Below, piece by piece: positions 6,496 through 12,482 of a stretch of DNA of 14,706 nucleotides. The position numbers and the translations under genes are program-made. The DNA lies in contig DAIRVC010000056.1 in the NCBI GenBank assembly GCA_036803025.1, forward strand, positions 1 to 14,706. The letters are read 5' to 3'. A model generated the notes under the pieces. The model saw only the letters and a list, made by a program, of their open reading frames with translations, did not search any database and had not been told where the DNA came from. Position 1 is the stretch's first letter; the number at the start of each line of letters is the position of its first letter. The DNA comes from DAIRVC01 sp036803025. Lineage in GTDB: Bacteria; Chloroflexota; Anaerolineae; Anaerolineales; E44-bin32.

Positions 6496-7476
6496 ATGAA
6501 CAGGAATCGAGGAGCCCTTGTGGCACTTCTGGCGTCGCTGGCGCTTTCCGGCTGCGGGCGCGCCGCGACGGGGAGCCTGACGCCGGTGACATTCATGCTC
6601 GACTGGGTCCCGAACACGAATCACACCGGCATCTTCGTCGCCCAGTCGCGCGGCTACTTCGCCGAAGCCGGACTGCAGGTGGAGATCATCCAGCCGGGCG
6701 AGGTGTATGCCGAGCAGGCCGTTGCCGGCGGCGCGGCGGACTTCGGGATCAGCTTCCAGGAGCAGGTTACGCTCGCCCGCGCCGATGGCAACCCGCTGGT
6801 CTCGATCGCCGCCATCTTGCAGCACAACACCTCCGGCTTCGCCTCGCGCGCCGAGCTGGGCGCCGACTCGCCGGCCGATTGGGCTGGGATGCGCTACGGC
6901 TCGTTCGGCAGCCCATTCGAGGAACCTACCCTGCGCGTGTTGATGGCCTGCGACGGAGGCGACTTCGACCGTCTCGAGATCGTCGAGACCGGTTTCGCCG
7001 ACCCGCTCTCCTTGCTGGCCGAAGATCAGACCGACCTGGCCTGGATCTTCTACGGCTGGCAGGGCATCCAGGCCGAACTGCTGGGCATCGACCTCAATAT
7101 CGTCATGCTGCAGGATTGGCTGGACTGCATCCCCGACTACTACACGCCCGTCCTGATCGCCAGCGAGACGACCATCGGCGAACGGCCGCAGGTCGTGCGC
7201 GCGTTCCTGCAGGCGGTCTCGCGCGGCTATCAGGATGCAATTCAGGACCCGGCCGCCGCGGCGGCGATCCTGCTCGAGACGGCTCCCGAGCTCGATGGCC
7301 AGCAGGTAGAAATCAGTCAGGCGTGGATCTCGCCACGCTACCAGGCCGAGGCGCAGCGCTGGGGTGAGCAGGACCTGGCCGTCTGGCAGAACTACGCCGA
7401 CTGGATGGTCAGCCACGGCATCCTGTCCGAGCCGATCGACGCTTCGGCCGCGTTCACCAACGAGTTCCTGCCTTAG
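6496..7476 (+). CDS. thiY: Substrate-binding lipoprotein of the NMT1/THI5 family (ThiY type)
   Basis: The ATG at 6496 is preferred over the GTG at 6490 because GGGAGG (6483-6488) is seven bases upstream of the ATG and only one base from the GTG. The product is 326 residues. A signal sequence ends in LALSGC (lipobox, Cys20). The hallmark of thiamine-pyrimidine receptors, LDWVPNTNHTGIFVAQ, begins at residue 35, followed by GYFAEAGLQVEIIQPG. The AVAGGAADFGISFQEQ segment is also typical. The family includes ThiY, which delivers formylaminopyrimidine, and yeast THI5/NMT1; here the receptor function applies. It is anchored outside the membrane and feeds the permease and ATPase encoded beside it. 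The exact ligand (thiamine, HMP or FAMP) cannot be read from sequence. Confidence 0.9.
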   Translation: MNRNRGALVALLASLALSGCGRAATGSLTPVTFMLDWVPNTNHTGIFVAQSRGYFAEAGLQVEIIQPGEVYAEQAVAGGAADFGISFQEQVTLARADGNPLVSIAAILQHNTSGFASRAELGADSPADWAGMRYGSFGSPFEEPTLRVLMACDGGDFDRLEIVETGFADPLSLLAEDQTDLAWIFYGWQGIQAELLGIDLNIVMLQDWLDCIPDYYTPVLIASETTIGERPQVVRAFLQAVSRGYQDAIQDPAAAAAILLETAPELDGQQVEISQAWISPRYQAEAQRWGEQDLAVWQNYADWMVSHGILSEPIDASAAFTNEFLP

Positions 7477-7493
7477 GCCCGCGGAGTCAGATC

Positions 7494-8258
7494 GTGCCCA
7501 GCCCGAAAGTCGAGCTCCGCCACGTCAGCAAGTCCTTCACCGGCGACGGCCAGACCGTGCACGCACTGGAGGACGTCTCCCTGCAGGTCATGCCCGGCGA
7601 GTTCGTCACGCTCATCGGGCCATCCGGGAGCGGCAAGAGCACGCTCTTCAACCTGATCGTTGGCCTGCTCGAGCCGGATCAGGGCGAGATCTGCATCGAC
7701 GGTGAGGTGTGCACCGAGCGCCTCGGCCGTGTCGGCTACATGCCGCAGCGGGACCTGCTCCTGCCCTGGCGCACCGTGCTCGACAATGTCCTCCTGGCGC
7801 CGGAACTGCGCGGCGCCCCTCCCGCGGCTGCCCGCGCCCGGGCCGCCGAGCTGCTGCCGCTCTTCGGTCTGGACGGATTCGCCCAGGCGTATCCCAGTGC
7901 TCTGTCGGGCGGCATGCGCCAGCGCGCCGCCCTGCTGCGGACGATCCTGACCGAGCGCGACCTGCTGCTTCTGGACGAGCCGTTCGGGGCGCTGGACGCC
8001 ATCACGCGGCGCGAGCTCCAGGACTGGCTCCTCGATCTGTGGGCCCGCTTCCGCCCGGCAGTGGTCTTCATCACCCACGACGTCGAAGAAGCCGTCTACC
8101 TGGCCGACCGCGTCGTCGTCCTGAGCGCCCGGCCGGGGCGCGTGACCACCAGCTTGACCGTGCGCCTGCCGCGTCCCCGCCGCCAGAAGATGATCACCCT
8201 GCCCGACTTCGGCGCGCAGGTAGCCGAACTGCTCGTGGCACTCGGGTTGGACACATGA
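7494..8258 (+). CDS. thiZ: ABC transporter ATP-binding protein (ThiZ type)
   Basis: GTG start, with GGAG (7483-7486) seven bases upstream, 17 bases after the receptor gene. The 254-residue product has a full ATPase set: Walker A GPSGSGKST (42-50), Q-loop MPQRD (Gln85), signature LSGGMRQR (137-144), Walker B LLLLDEPF with Asp161 and Glu162, and switch His195 in ITHD. The LLPWRTVLDNV block after the Q-loop belongs to the taurine/nitrate/sulfonate-type ATPases that pair with NMT1-family receptors. It energises import as a dimer on the cytoplasmic face. Its TGA overlaps the ATG of the DUF402 gene (ATGA). Confidence 0.92.
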   Translation: MPSPKVELRHVSKSFTGDGQTVHALEDVSLQVMPGEFVTLIGPSGSGKSTLFNLIVGLLEPDQGEICIDGEVCTERLGRVGYMPQRDLLLPWRTVLDNVLLAPELRGAPPAAARARAAELLPLFGLDGFAQAYPSALSGGMRQRAALLRTILTERDLLLLDEPFGALDAITRRELQDWLLDLWARFRPAVVFITHDVEEAVYLADRVVVLSARPGRVTTSLTVRLPRPRRQKMITLPDFGAQVAELLVALGLDT

Positions 8259-8770
8259 ATCCGTCCGCCGCGCCCATCACCGTTCACAAGCTCGACGCCG
8301 GCGGCAACGAGACCTGGCGCTATGCGGGACGACTGCTGGATCGGTCGGAGACGCGCATCCGCCTGGAAGCGCGCTTCGATCTCCAGGACGTGGAATTACA
8401 TGGGCTGACCCTGCGGCGCGGCGACCGGTTGGTTGAGACTTTCTACACCGATCGCTGGTACAACGTCTTTGCCGTGTACGACGTCGACGATGGCCGGCTC
8501 AAAGGCTGGTACTGCAACATCACCCGCCCGGCCCGCCTGTCACCCGACGGCCAGGACCTGTATGCTGAGGACCTGGCCCTCGACCTGATCGTCCTCCCGG
8601 ATGGCCGCTGGCAGGTGCTTGACGAGGAAGAATTCGCCGCGCTCGACCTCCTGCTGGATGAGCGCCGGCGCGCGCTGCGCGCCCTGGCCGATCTGCAGGC
8701 GATGGCCATCGGGCAGCGCGGCCCGTTGGCCCCCGGGCCAGGGCGCGAGGGCGCCGCAGGCGACGGATAG
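8255..8770 (+). CDS. DUF402 family protein (FomD/Ntdp-like phosphatase fold)
   Basis: A 171-residue protein starting at the ATG that overlaps the thiZ stop by four bases; the frame is open upstream but only as an overlap of thiZ. Family marks are KGWYCNIT (83-90), YAEDLALDLIVLPDG (103-117) and the acidic VLDEEEF (121-127). In characterised members, Asp and Glu residues of these blocks bind divalent metal and phosphate. Known relatives hydrolyse nucleoside di- or triphosphates (Ntdp) or a cytidylyl phosphonate (FomD). Translational coupling to a thiamine importer suggests a role with a phosphorylated thiamine-pathway compound, but this is inference only. The C-terminal ~20 residues are Gly/Pro-rich and are encoded partly by the terminator stem. 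Confidence 0.85.
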   Translation: MNPSAAPITVHKLDAGGNETWRYAGRLLDRSETRIRLEARFDLQDVELHGLTLRRGDRLVETFYTDRWYNVFAVYDVDDGRLKGWYCNITRPARLSPDGQDLYAEDLALDLIVLPDGRWQVLDEEEFAALDLLLDERRRALRALADLQAMAIGQRGPLAPGPGREGAAGDG

Positions 8771-8783
8771 CCTGCGGCGCTTT
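8751..8783 (+). terminator. Intrinsic-type terminator of the thiamine operon
   Basis: gcgccgcagg (8751-8760) and cctgcggcgc (8771-8780) form a perfect 10-bp GC-rich stem, followed by TTT. The ten-base loop contains the TAG stop of the DUF402 gene, so the 5' arm is coding sequence. The T-run is short, which lowers certainty about efficiency. Confidence 0.65.
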
Positions 8784-8823
8784 GCCCGCACCAGATGGCT
8801 GCCCGCATTCCGGCCGCGGGAGA

Positions 8824-8846
8824 GGGAATCCGTGGGTGCGGTTCCC
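8824..8846 (-). terminator. Weak hairpin downstream of the minus-strand membrane-protein unit
   Basis: gggaa-t-ccg and cgg-ttccc form an eight-pair stem with one bulge and a six-base loop, 38 bases past the stop of the last minus-strand gene. There is no T-run on the minus strand. The role is suggested by position only. Confidence 0.25.
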
Positions 8847-8883
8847 GCCTGGCCGGTCAGGCTTTCCGGGGTGACCTGCGGCC

Positions 8884-9054
8884 TTAGTACCCCCCGATGG
8901 TGTTCGTCACGATGTTCATGAGCGTGTCGCCGAACGACCAGGCGATCCCAGCCGCCACCAGACAGCACAGGCACAGCACAACGACAACAATCACAATGAT
9001 CATTCCGGTCCGCGATTTCTGAGGCGGCGCAACCGGCGTCATCCCTTCACTCAT
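8884..9054 (-). CDS. Small single-span membrane protein, 56 residues
   Basis: A short gene starting at the ATG at 9054, with AAGGAGGAG ending four bases upstream, one of the strongest ribosome binding sites in the window. The product begins MSEGMTPVAPPQKSRTG, a polar Pro-rich head. One strongly hydrophobic segment follows (about residues 18-38, Ile/Val/Leu with Cys28, Cys30 and Cys31). A short tail, FGDTLMNIVTNTIGGY, completes it. I do not recognise a family. It is the last gene of the minus-strand unit, 95 bases after the DUF4190 protein. The Pro/Gln head followed by a membrane span resembles the head of that neighbour. Confidence 0.75.
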   Translation of the reverse strand: MSEGMTPVAPPQKSRTGMIIVIVVVVLCLCCLVAAGIAWSFGDTLMNIVTNTIGGY

Positions 9055-9149
9055 CGCTCTCCTCCTTGCAGGTCGTCTACCCGGCGCGGCTGCCGCGGGC
9101 CGCAGCTGCTCCGCCGGGGAATCGGCTCACGGCGACGCGCACCCTGCGA

Positions 9150-9500
9150 CTACCCGCCCAGCAGGACGCTCCATTCGTTGGCGAAGGGCAGGCACATCAG
9201 GGGCGCGGTGATCCCCAGCGCGATCATCACGCCGATGACACACACCCCGAGCACCGTCAGCGCCAGCTGGATCCAGCCCAGCACGAGCCCGGCGGTGGCC
9301 ATCCCATCGCCGGTGAGCAGACCGGCGCTGGCGCGGATCTCCTTCTTGGCCATGTTCCCGGTGATCACGGCGACGATAGCCCCCAGCACGGGCAGCATGA
9401 ACCAGCTCACGATCCCGGCGATCAGGCTGACGATGGCCATGTTGCTGGTCTGCGGACCGACCGGCGCCGGGGGCTGGGGCTGGCTCTGAAGTTGCGACAA
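9150..9500 (-). CDS. DUF4190 domain membrane protein
   Basis: The start is the TTG at 9500. A perfect AGGAGG lies six bases upstream (9507-9512), and the longer frame beginning at 9515 would translate the ribosome binding site itself. The product is 116 residues. A Gln/Pro-rich cytoplasmic head of about 20 residues precedes the DUF4190 core: NMAIVSLIAGIVSW, GNMAKKEIRAS and a MATAGLVLGWI segment. Two or three membrane spans are predicted by hydrophobicity. DUF4190 proteins are common in Actinobacteria and Chloroflexota and have no established activity. It is 51 bases downstream of the DUF4126 gene. Confidence 0.85.
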   Translation of the reverse strand: MSQLQSQPQPPAPVGPQTSNMAIVSLIAGIVSWFMLPVLGAIVAVITGNMAKKEIRASAGLLTGDGMATAGLVLGWIQLALTVLGVCVIGVMIALGITAPLMCLPFANEWSVLLGG

Positions 9501-9551
9501 GAAGCACCTCCTCAATCAAAGTATCGGATGAGTCTGCGACAGAAGCGGACT

Positions 9552-10121
9552 TCAGGCAAGTGACTCCTGATTGGCGCGCCGCCACAGCCACCAGATCAGC
9601 AACGAGGTCAGGATGATGATCAAGGCCGCCACAACCACCGGGACGACAACGGCGATGATCGACAGGACGGTCGCCACGACGTCCTCGGCGATGCTGACCG
9701 GCACGTTTCCGGCGCCGGCCGTCGTGGCGGTAACGGCCGGTCGGACTGCTCCCGATTTGACGGCATGCACACTTCCGGCGACCAGCAGCCCGGCGATGAC
9801 CGCCAGGACCGGATGCACATCCGTCACCACGTTCGTGCTGGCGGCGAACAAGACCGCTCCGGCCGTCGGCCGGACGAAGGTCTGGATAGCGTCGTTGATG
9901 TGATTGACGGCCGGGAACTTGTCGGCGAAGAACTCGACCAGACCCAGCACGACAAGTGCGCCGATCACCCACCAGCTCTCCAGGGCGTCCCACGGCGGCC
10001 GCAGTTCGATCCAGTCGGTGAACCGACCTGCCAGCGAAACGATCAGCAGCGGGACATAGGCGTTCAGCCCGGCGCTTGCCGATAGGCCGAACGCAGACAG
10101 TATTCCAGCGAAAGCATCCAC
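9552..10121 (-). CDS. DUF4126 domain membrane protein
   Basis: The start is the GTG at 10121, with AAGGAGGAG ending three bases upstream; this site overlaps the stop of the preceding DUF2085 gene. A longer in-frame reading upstream would run antiparallel-free through the DUF2085 end and has no ribosome binding site. The product is 189 residues. The N-terminal ILSAFGLSASAGLNAYVPLL segment, the FFADKFPAVNHINDAIQTFVRP block and the AVLFAAS segment after it are typical of DUF4126. Several hydrophobic stretches indicate an integral membrane protein, with a final span near the C-terminus (about 157-180) ending in WRRANQE. The function is unknown; family members are often next to other membrane proteins of unknown role, as here. 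Confidence 0.85.
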   Translation of the reverse strand: MDAFAGILSAFGLSASAGLNAYVPLLIVSLAGRFTDWIELRPPWDALESWWVIGALVVLGLVEFFADKFPAVNHINDAIQTFVRPTAGAVLFAASTNVVTDVHPVLAVIAGLLVAGSVHAVKSGAVRPAVTATTAGAGNVPVSIAEDVVATVLSIIAVVVPVVVAALIIILTSLLIWWLWRRANQESLA

Positions 10122-10131
10122 AATCTCCTCC

Positions 10132-10959
10132 TTAGAGGGTGAAGCCGCTCCAGGTGCCAGTGACCGCGAAGCGTCCGAGGTCAAGCAGGCTGATCTGGAG
10201 GAAGCCGAGGACCAGACCCGCAAGCACGGGCCAGGCCAGGTCGCGCCAGCTGTCGGCCTGGTTCTCCTTGCGCAGCAGCAACAGAGCGACCATCGTATAC
10301 ACGCCAGTGAGCAGCACGATCACGCCCAGCCCGCTCAGCAGCGCCAACGGGTAGAGGATCAGCGGATTCTCGGTCAGCACCAGCCCGACAACCACCGCAG
10401 CCGCCGCCAGAAGCGCGGCCAGCTCGCCCCAGTCACGCAGGACCGGCTCGTCCTCATACCGGCGCCAGACGGTTTGCTGAAATCCCGGATAGACCACCAC
10501 GGCCAGGCCCAGCCCGAGGAGCATCCCGGTGATCAGGCGCAGCACGTTCGAAGGCTCGTACAGCCCCGGCAATCCGGGGAAGAAGTGCAAGTAGGAATTC
10601 AGCCCATCGACGGCGAAGGCCAGTCCGAAGACGCCCAGGACGGCCAGGATCGCAGCGGGCGGCATGCGCCCGGCACGACCGCGCCGCCGCACGGCCAGGA
10701 AGGCAAAGCCCAGCAGCGCCCCCAGGTACATCCCGGTGCAGCGCGAACACAGCGGCAGCGGCCGGTCACCGAGGTGGAATGAGCGCAGGTCGATACGGTG
10801 ACAGACCGCATAACCGATGGCGTCTGCCTTGCCCAACAGCCCGGACGGAGTCTGCGTCATCCATGTCGCCAGCAGCGCGGCCGCGGCGACCAGCAATCCC
10901 ACGCGGCGCCACGGCCGGGCGGAGACCCGTTCGGCAGGCAGCGCCAGAGTCGTACGCAT
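10132..10959 (-). CDS. DUF2085 domain membrane protein
   Basis: A 275-residue integral membrane protein. The DUF2085 core is clear: a first span (about 19-34), CHRIDLRSFHLG starting at Cys53, then LPLCSRCTGMYLGALLG with Cys71 and Cys74. The conserved Cys/His set suggests a metal or redox site facing one side of the membrane, but no activity is established for the family. Further spans lie near residues 103-121, 147-160, 184-200, 206-228 and 246-262. It is the first gene of the minus-strand unit; its stop is 10 bases from the DUF4126 start. There is no Shine-Dalgarno before the ATG, but a perfect TATAAT lies six bases upstream, pointing to a leaderless message. Confidence 0.85.
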   Translation of the reverse strand: MRTTLALPAERVSARPWRRVGLLVAAAALLATWMTQTPSGLLGKADAIGYAVCHRIDLRSFHLGDRPLPLCSRCTGMYLGALLGFAFLAVRRRGRAGRMPPAAILAVLGVFGLAFAVDGLNSYLHFFPGLPGLYEPSNVLRLITGMLLGLGLAVVVYPGFQQTVWRRYEDEPVLRDWGELAALLAAAAVVVGLVLTENPLILYPLALLSGLGVIVLLTGVYTMVALLLLRKENQADSWRDLAWPVLAGLVLGFLQISLLDLGRFAVTGTWSGFTL

Positions 10960-10965
10960 GTGTGC

Positions 10966-10971
10966 ATTATA
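10966..10971 (-). promoter_or_regulatory. -10 box (TATAAT) of the DUF2085 unit, leaderless arrangement
   Basis: A consensus TATAAT on the minus strand is followed by six bases and the ATG at 10959. The expected transcription start coincides with the start codon. No good -35 match is seen at 16-18 bases spacing. Confidence 0.6.
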
Positions 10972-11032
10972 GCGCAGCGTCCATCGATGAAGCTGACGAT
11001 TCGGCGACAGCTGGCGCGGCCGAGGCGTTGTC

Positions 11033-11061
11033 TTGACGGTGCCGTAGGCGGTCGTTATAAT
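11033..11061 (+). promoter_or_regulatory. Promoter of tRNA-Asn
   Basis: TTGACG (11033-11038) and TATAAT (11056-11061) are spaced by 17 bases. The expected start, about 11068, is four bases before the mature tRNA 5' end. It is divergent from the DUF2085 promoter. Confidence 0.8.
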
Positions 11062-11071
11062 GCCGTCGCAT

Positions 11072-11147
11072 TCCTCGGTAGCTCAATTGGCAGAGCGGGC
11101 GGCTGTTAACCGCTAGGTTCCAGGTTCGAGTCCTGGCCGAGGAGCCA
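11072..11147 (+). tRNA. tRNA-Asn (anticodon GUU), CCA encoded
   Basis: A complete 76-base cloverleaf. The acceptor is TCCTCGG/CCGAGGA (11072-11078, 11137-11143). The D stem is GCTC/GAGC, and the anticodon stem GGCGG/CCGCT contains one G-T pair. The loop CTGTTAA carries anticodon GTT at 11105-11107. The T stem is CCAGG/CCTGG with loop TTCGAGT, the discriminator is G (11144), and CCA follows at 11145-11147. Confidence 0.97.
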
Positions 11148-11162
11148 GATAGACTGAAAGCT

Positions 11163-11201
11163 CGAGCCAGCGCTCGGCGGCCACCGCCGGGCGCTGGCTC
11201 G
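11163..11201. terminator. 18-bp hairpin between tRNA-Asn and the convergent sugar cluster
   Basis: Bases 11163-11180 pair with 11184-11201 over 18 positions, including one G-T pair, around the loop cca. No U-tract follows on the plus strand; on the minus strand AGCTTTC follows. It sits 15 bases after the tRNA and about 57 bases beyond the last minus-strand gene, so it could end transcription from both sides. Confidence 0.55.
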
Positions 11202-11257
11202 CTGTCACCGGGGCGCGTGGGCCGGCGCGCCGGCCGGATGTGCAGCAGCGCCGCCTC

Positions 11258-11995
11258 TCAGAGCCACCCGCCCCTCCCCGGAATGCAGTACTTGCGCGAG
11301 TAGCCCGCCGGGAAGGACTCGGGCGACCAATCCGCGACGTATTCTTCGACGATCGCGCGGGTGATCCCTCCGGCGGCGGCGATCTCCGCGTACATCTTTC
11401 CGCTTCGCCGCAACCTCCTTGTCTTGCGCCGCGACTCAAGATCCACATCGATCAGCCCGTACTTCGTCCCGAAGCCCTTCTGATACTCCAGGGTGTCCAT
11501 GGTCGACCAATGGTGGTATGCCCGGATGTCCGCTCCGTCCGAGAGCGCCCGGCGCATGAGGTCCCGATACTGATCGATAGTCATCCCGCGAAACTGCTCC
11601 GGCCACGAATCCTCGGCATACAGTCCGGTGGTGGCGGCGAGGTGCACGCCGTCGGCCTCGGAGACGCGCTGCAAGGCTCCCAGGTGGCAGCGGTTGCCGG
11701 GCGTGCTCATATCCACCATCGCCCGCCCGCCGGCCGCACGGAACTCGGCCACTTCGGCAGTGATCATCGCCTCATCCCGCAGGTCTATGGCATCCCGAGA
11801 GAGGATGAAGGCGTGCTTGAGCACGCCCAGGTTGTCCAGCCGGGCTGGGTCGTCGGCGTGGATGGGGAGCTCGGCAGGCAGAATGGCTTCGAACTTGCGC
11901 CGGAACACGCCCATGTCACAGACGGTGTGTACGTGCATGGAGGTGAAGCCCAGATCGTGCGGCGCGATGGGTCCCAGGACCGTGGTGATCTCCAG
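11258..11995 (-). pseudogene. Chimeric remnant: phosphotriesterase-family N-terminus fused in frame to GH1 beta-glucosidase C-terminus
   Basis: One open frame holds pieces of two enzyme families. From the codon at 11995 it reads like a phosphotriesterase-family protein: TTVLGPIAPHDLGFTSMHVH with the metal-binding HxH, then AEVAEFRAAGGRAMVDMS and LAATTGLYAEDSW. At roughly 11551-11518 it changes to the end of a GH1 glycosidase: DGADIRAYHHWSTMDTLEYQKGF, KYGLIDVD and a KMYAEIAAAGGI helix. The phosphotriesterase part lacks the bridging Lys and the later His and Asp ligands. The GH1 part lacks both catalytic Glu regions, so neither activity is expected. The family start position is a CTG (11995) eight bases after AGGGAG; the first ATG (11938) would begin just before the HxH. 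Most likely this is a deletion scar; misassembly is the alternative. Confidence 0.75.
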
Positions 11996-12092
11996 CGTTT
12001 TCGCTCCCTGACCTGGCCAAGGCGGAAAGACCTACACCGCGCGGTTAAGTTCAGGTGCTGATCCTCCCCGTACCGCGCGATCCAGACTCCGT

Positions 12093-12410
12093 TCAGTGGG
12101 ATTGTACGATCGCCTCTGGAATCCGCATCCCGTCCGAGGTGGTCGGAAGGCCGATCCCCGGCGGCCCAGCGCCGGCGAGACTCGTGCGATACCACCACTC
12201 GCGCGACTCCATCCAGGCGCATTCGAGCGCGTTGCGGTCGCAGTAGGGATCCGGAATCCTGCCGGCGGCAATCAGCGCCTGGTGGACATCCCCGGGCACC
12301 GACACGTCGATCCAGCCCGCGGTGTCGTAGTCATCGGAGAATGCGCGCAGTGACTCCCTCTCGCCCGGTGCGAAGTCCTTGAGTCGCCAGCGCTCAGGCA
12401 CGTCATTCAC
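12093..12410 (-). pseudogene. N-terminal stump of a GH2 beta-mannosidase-like glycosidase
   Basis: GTG start at 12410, with AAGG ten bases upstream. About 77 residues match the beginning of GH2 beta-mannosidases: WRLKDF, GWIDVSVPGDVHQALIAAG (32-50), IPDPYCDRN (52-60) and WMESREWWYRTS (66-77), the start of the jelly-roll sugar-binding domain. After about base 12180 the similarity ends. A further 28 residues of unrecognised sequence (LPTTSDGMRIPEAIVQSH) follow to the TGA at 12093. A complete enzyme would be about 800 residues or more, so the TIM barrel and both catalytic Glu are absent. The 97 bases from here to the next frame hold nothing I can identify. Deletion of the rest of the gene is the simplest reading. 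Confidence 0.7.
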
Positions 12411-12482
12411 GGTTGTCTGCCTTGAATCAGGGTCCCTGCCCCTGTGGACGCCGTCGGGAGCTCGCCGGATCGCCCGCGCCGA

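Noticed and set aside
5956..7416. A 486-codon open frame on the minus strand across thiX and thiY
   Set aside because: It is antisense to two clearly recognised genes in the same operon, its product matches no family I know, and long antisense frames are common in GC-rich coding DNA.
7709..8254. Upstream extension of the DUF402 frame inside thiZ
   Set aside because: The translated extension is Arg/Ala/Pro-rich shadow sequence of thiZ. The ATGA overlap at 8255 is the natural start.
9501..9515. TTG at 9515 as the start of the DUF4190 gene
   Set aside because: Translation from there would read through the AGGAGG that serves the TTG at 9500.
9066..9563. Plus-strand frame opposite the DUF4190 gene
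   Set aside because: The product is low-complexity His/Gln/Pro/Arg-rich and is the reverse-strand shadow of a recognised gene.
10122..10223. N-terminal extension of the DUF4126 gene to 10223
   Set aside because: It lies in the coding end of DUF2085, lacks a ribosome binding site, and adds polar residues before the normal family start.
11072..11147. tRNA-Asn 3' end as an attachment site for an integrated element
   Set aside because: I saw no direct repeat of the tRNA 3' end elsewhere in the window and no integrase gene. The other border may lie outside.
11240..12061. A 273-codon plus-strand open frame opposite the sugar cluster
   Set aside because: It is antisense to the phosphotriesterase/GH1 remnant, whose families are recognisable; the plus-strand product is not.
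12032..12271. Small minus-strand frame ending ELNRAV across the GH2 break point
   Set aside because: No recognisable family or ribosome binding site; composition is Arg/Pro/Ser-rich as in other shadow frames.
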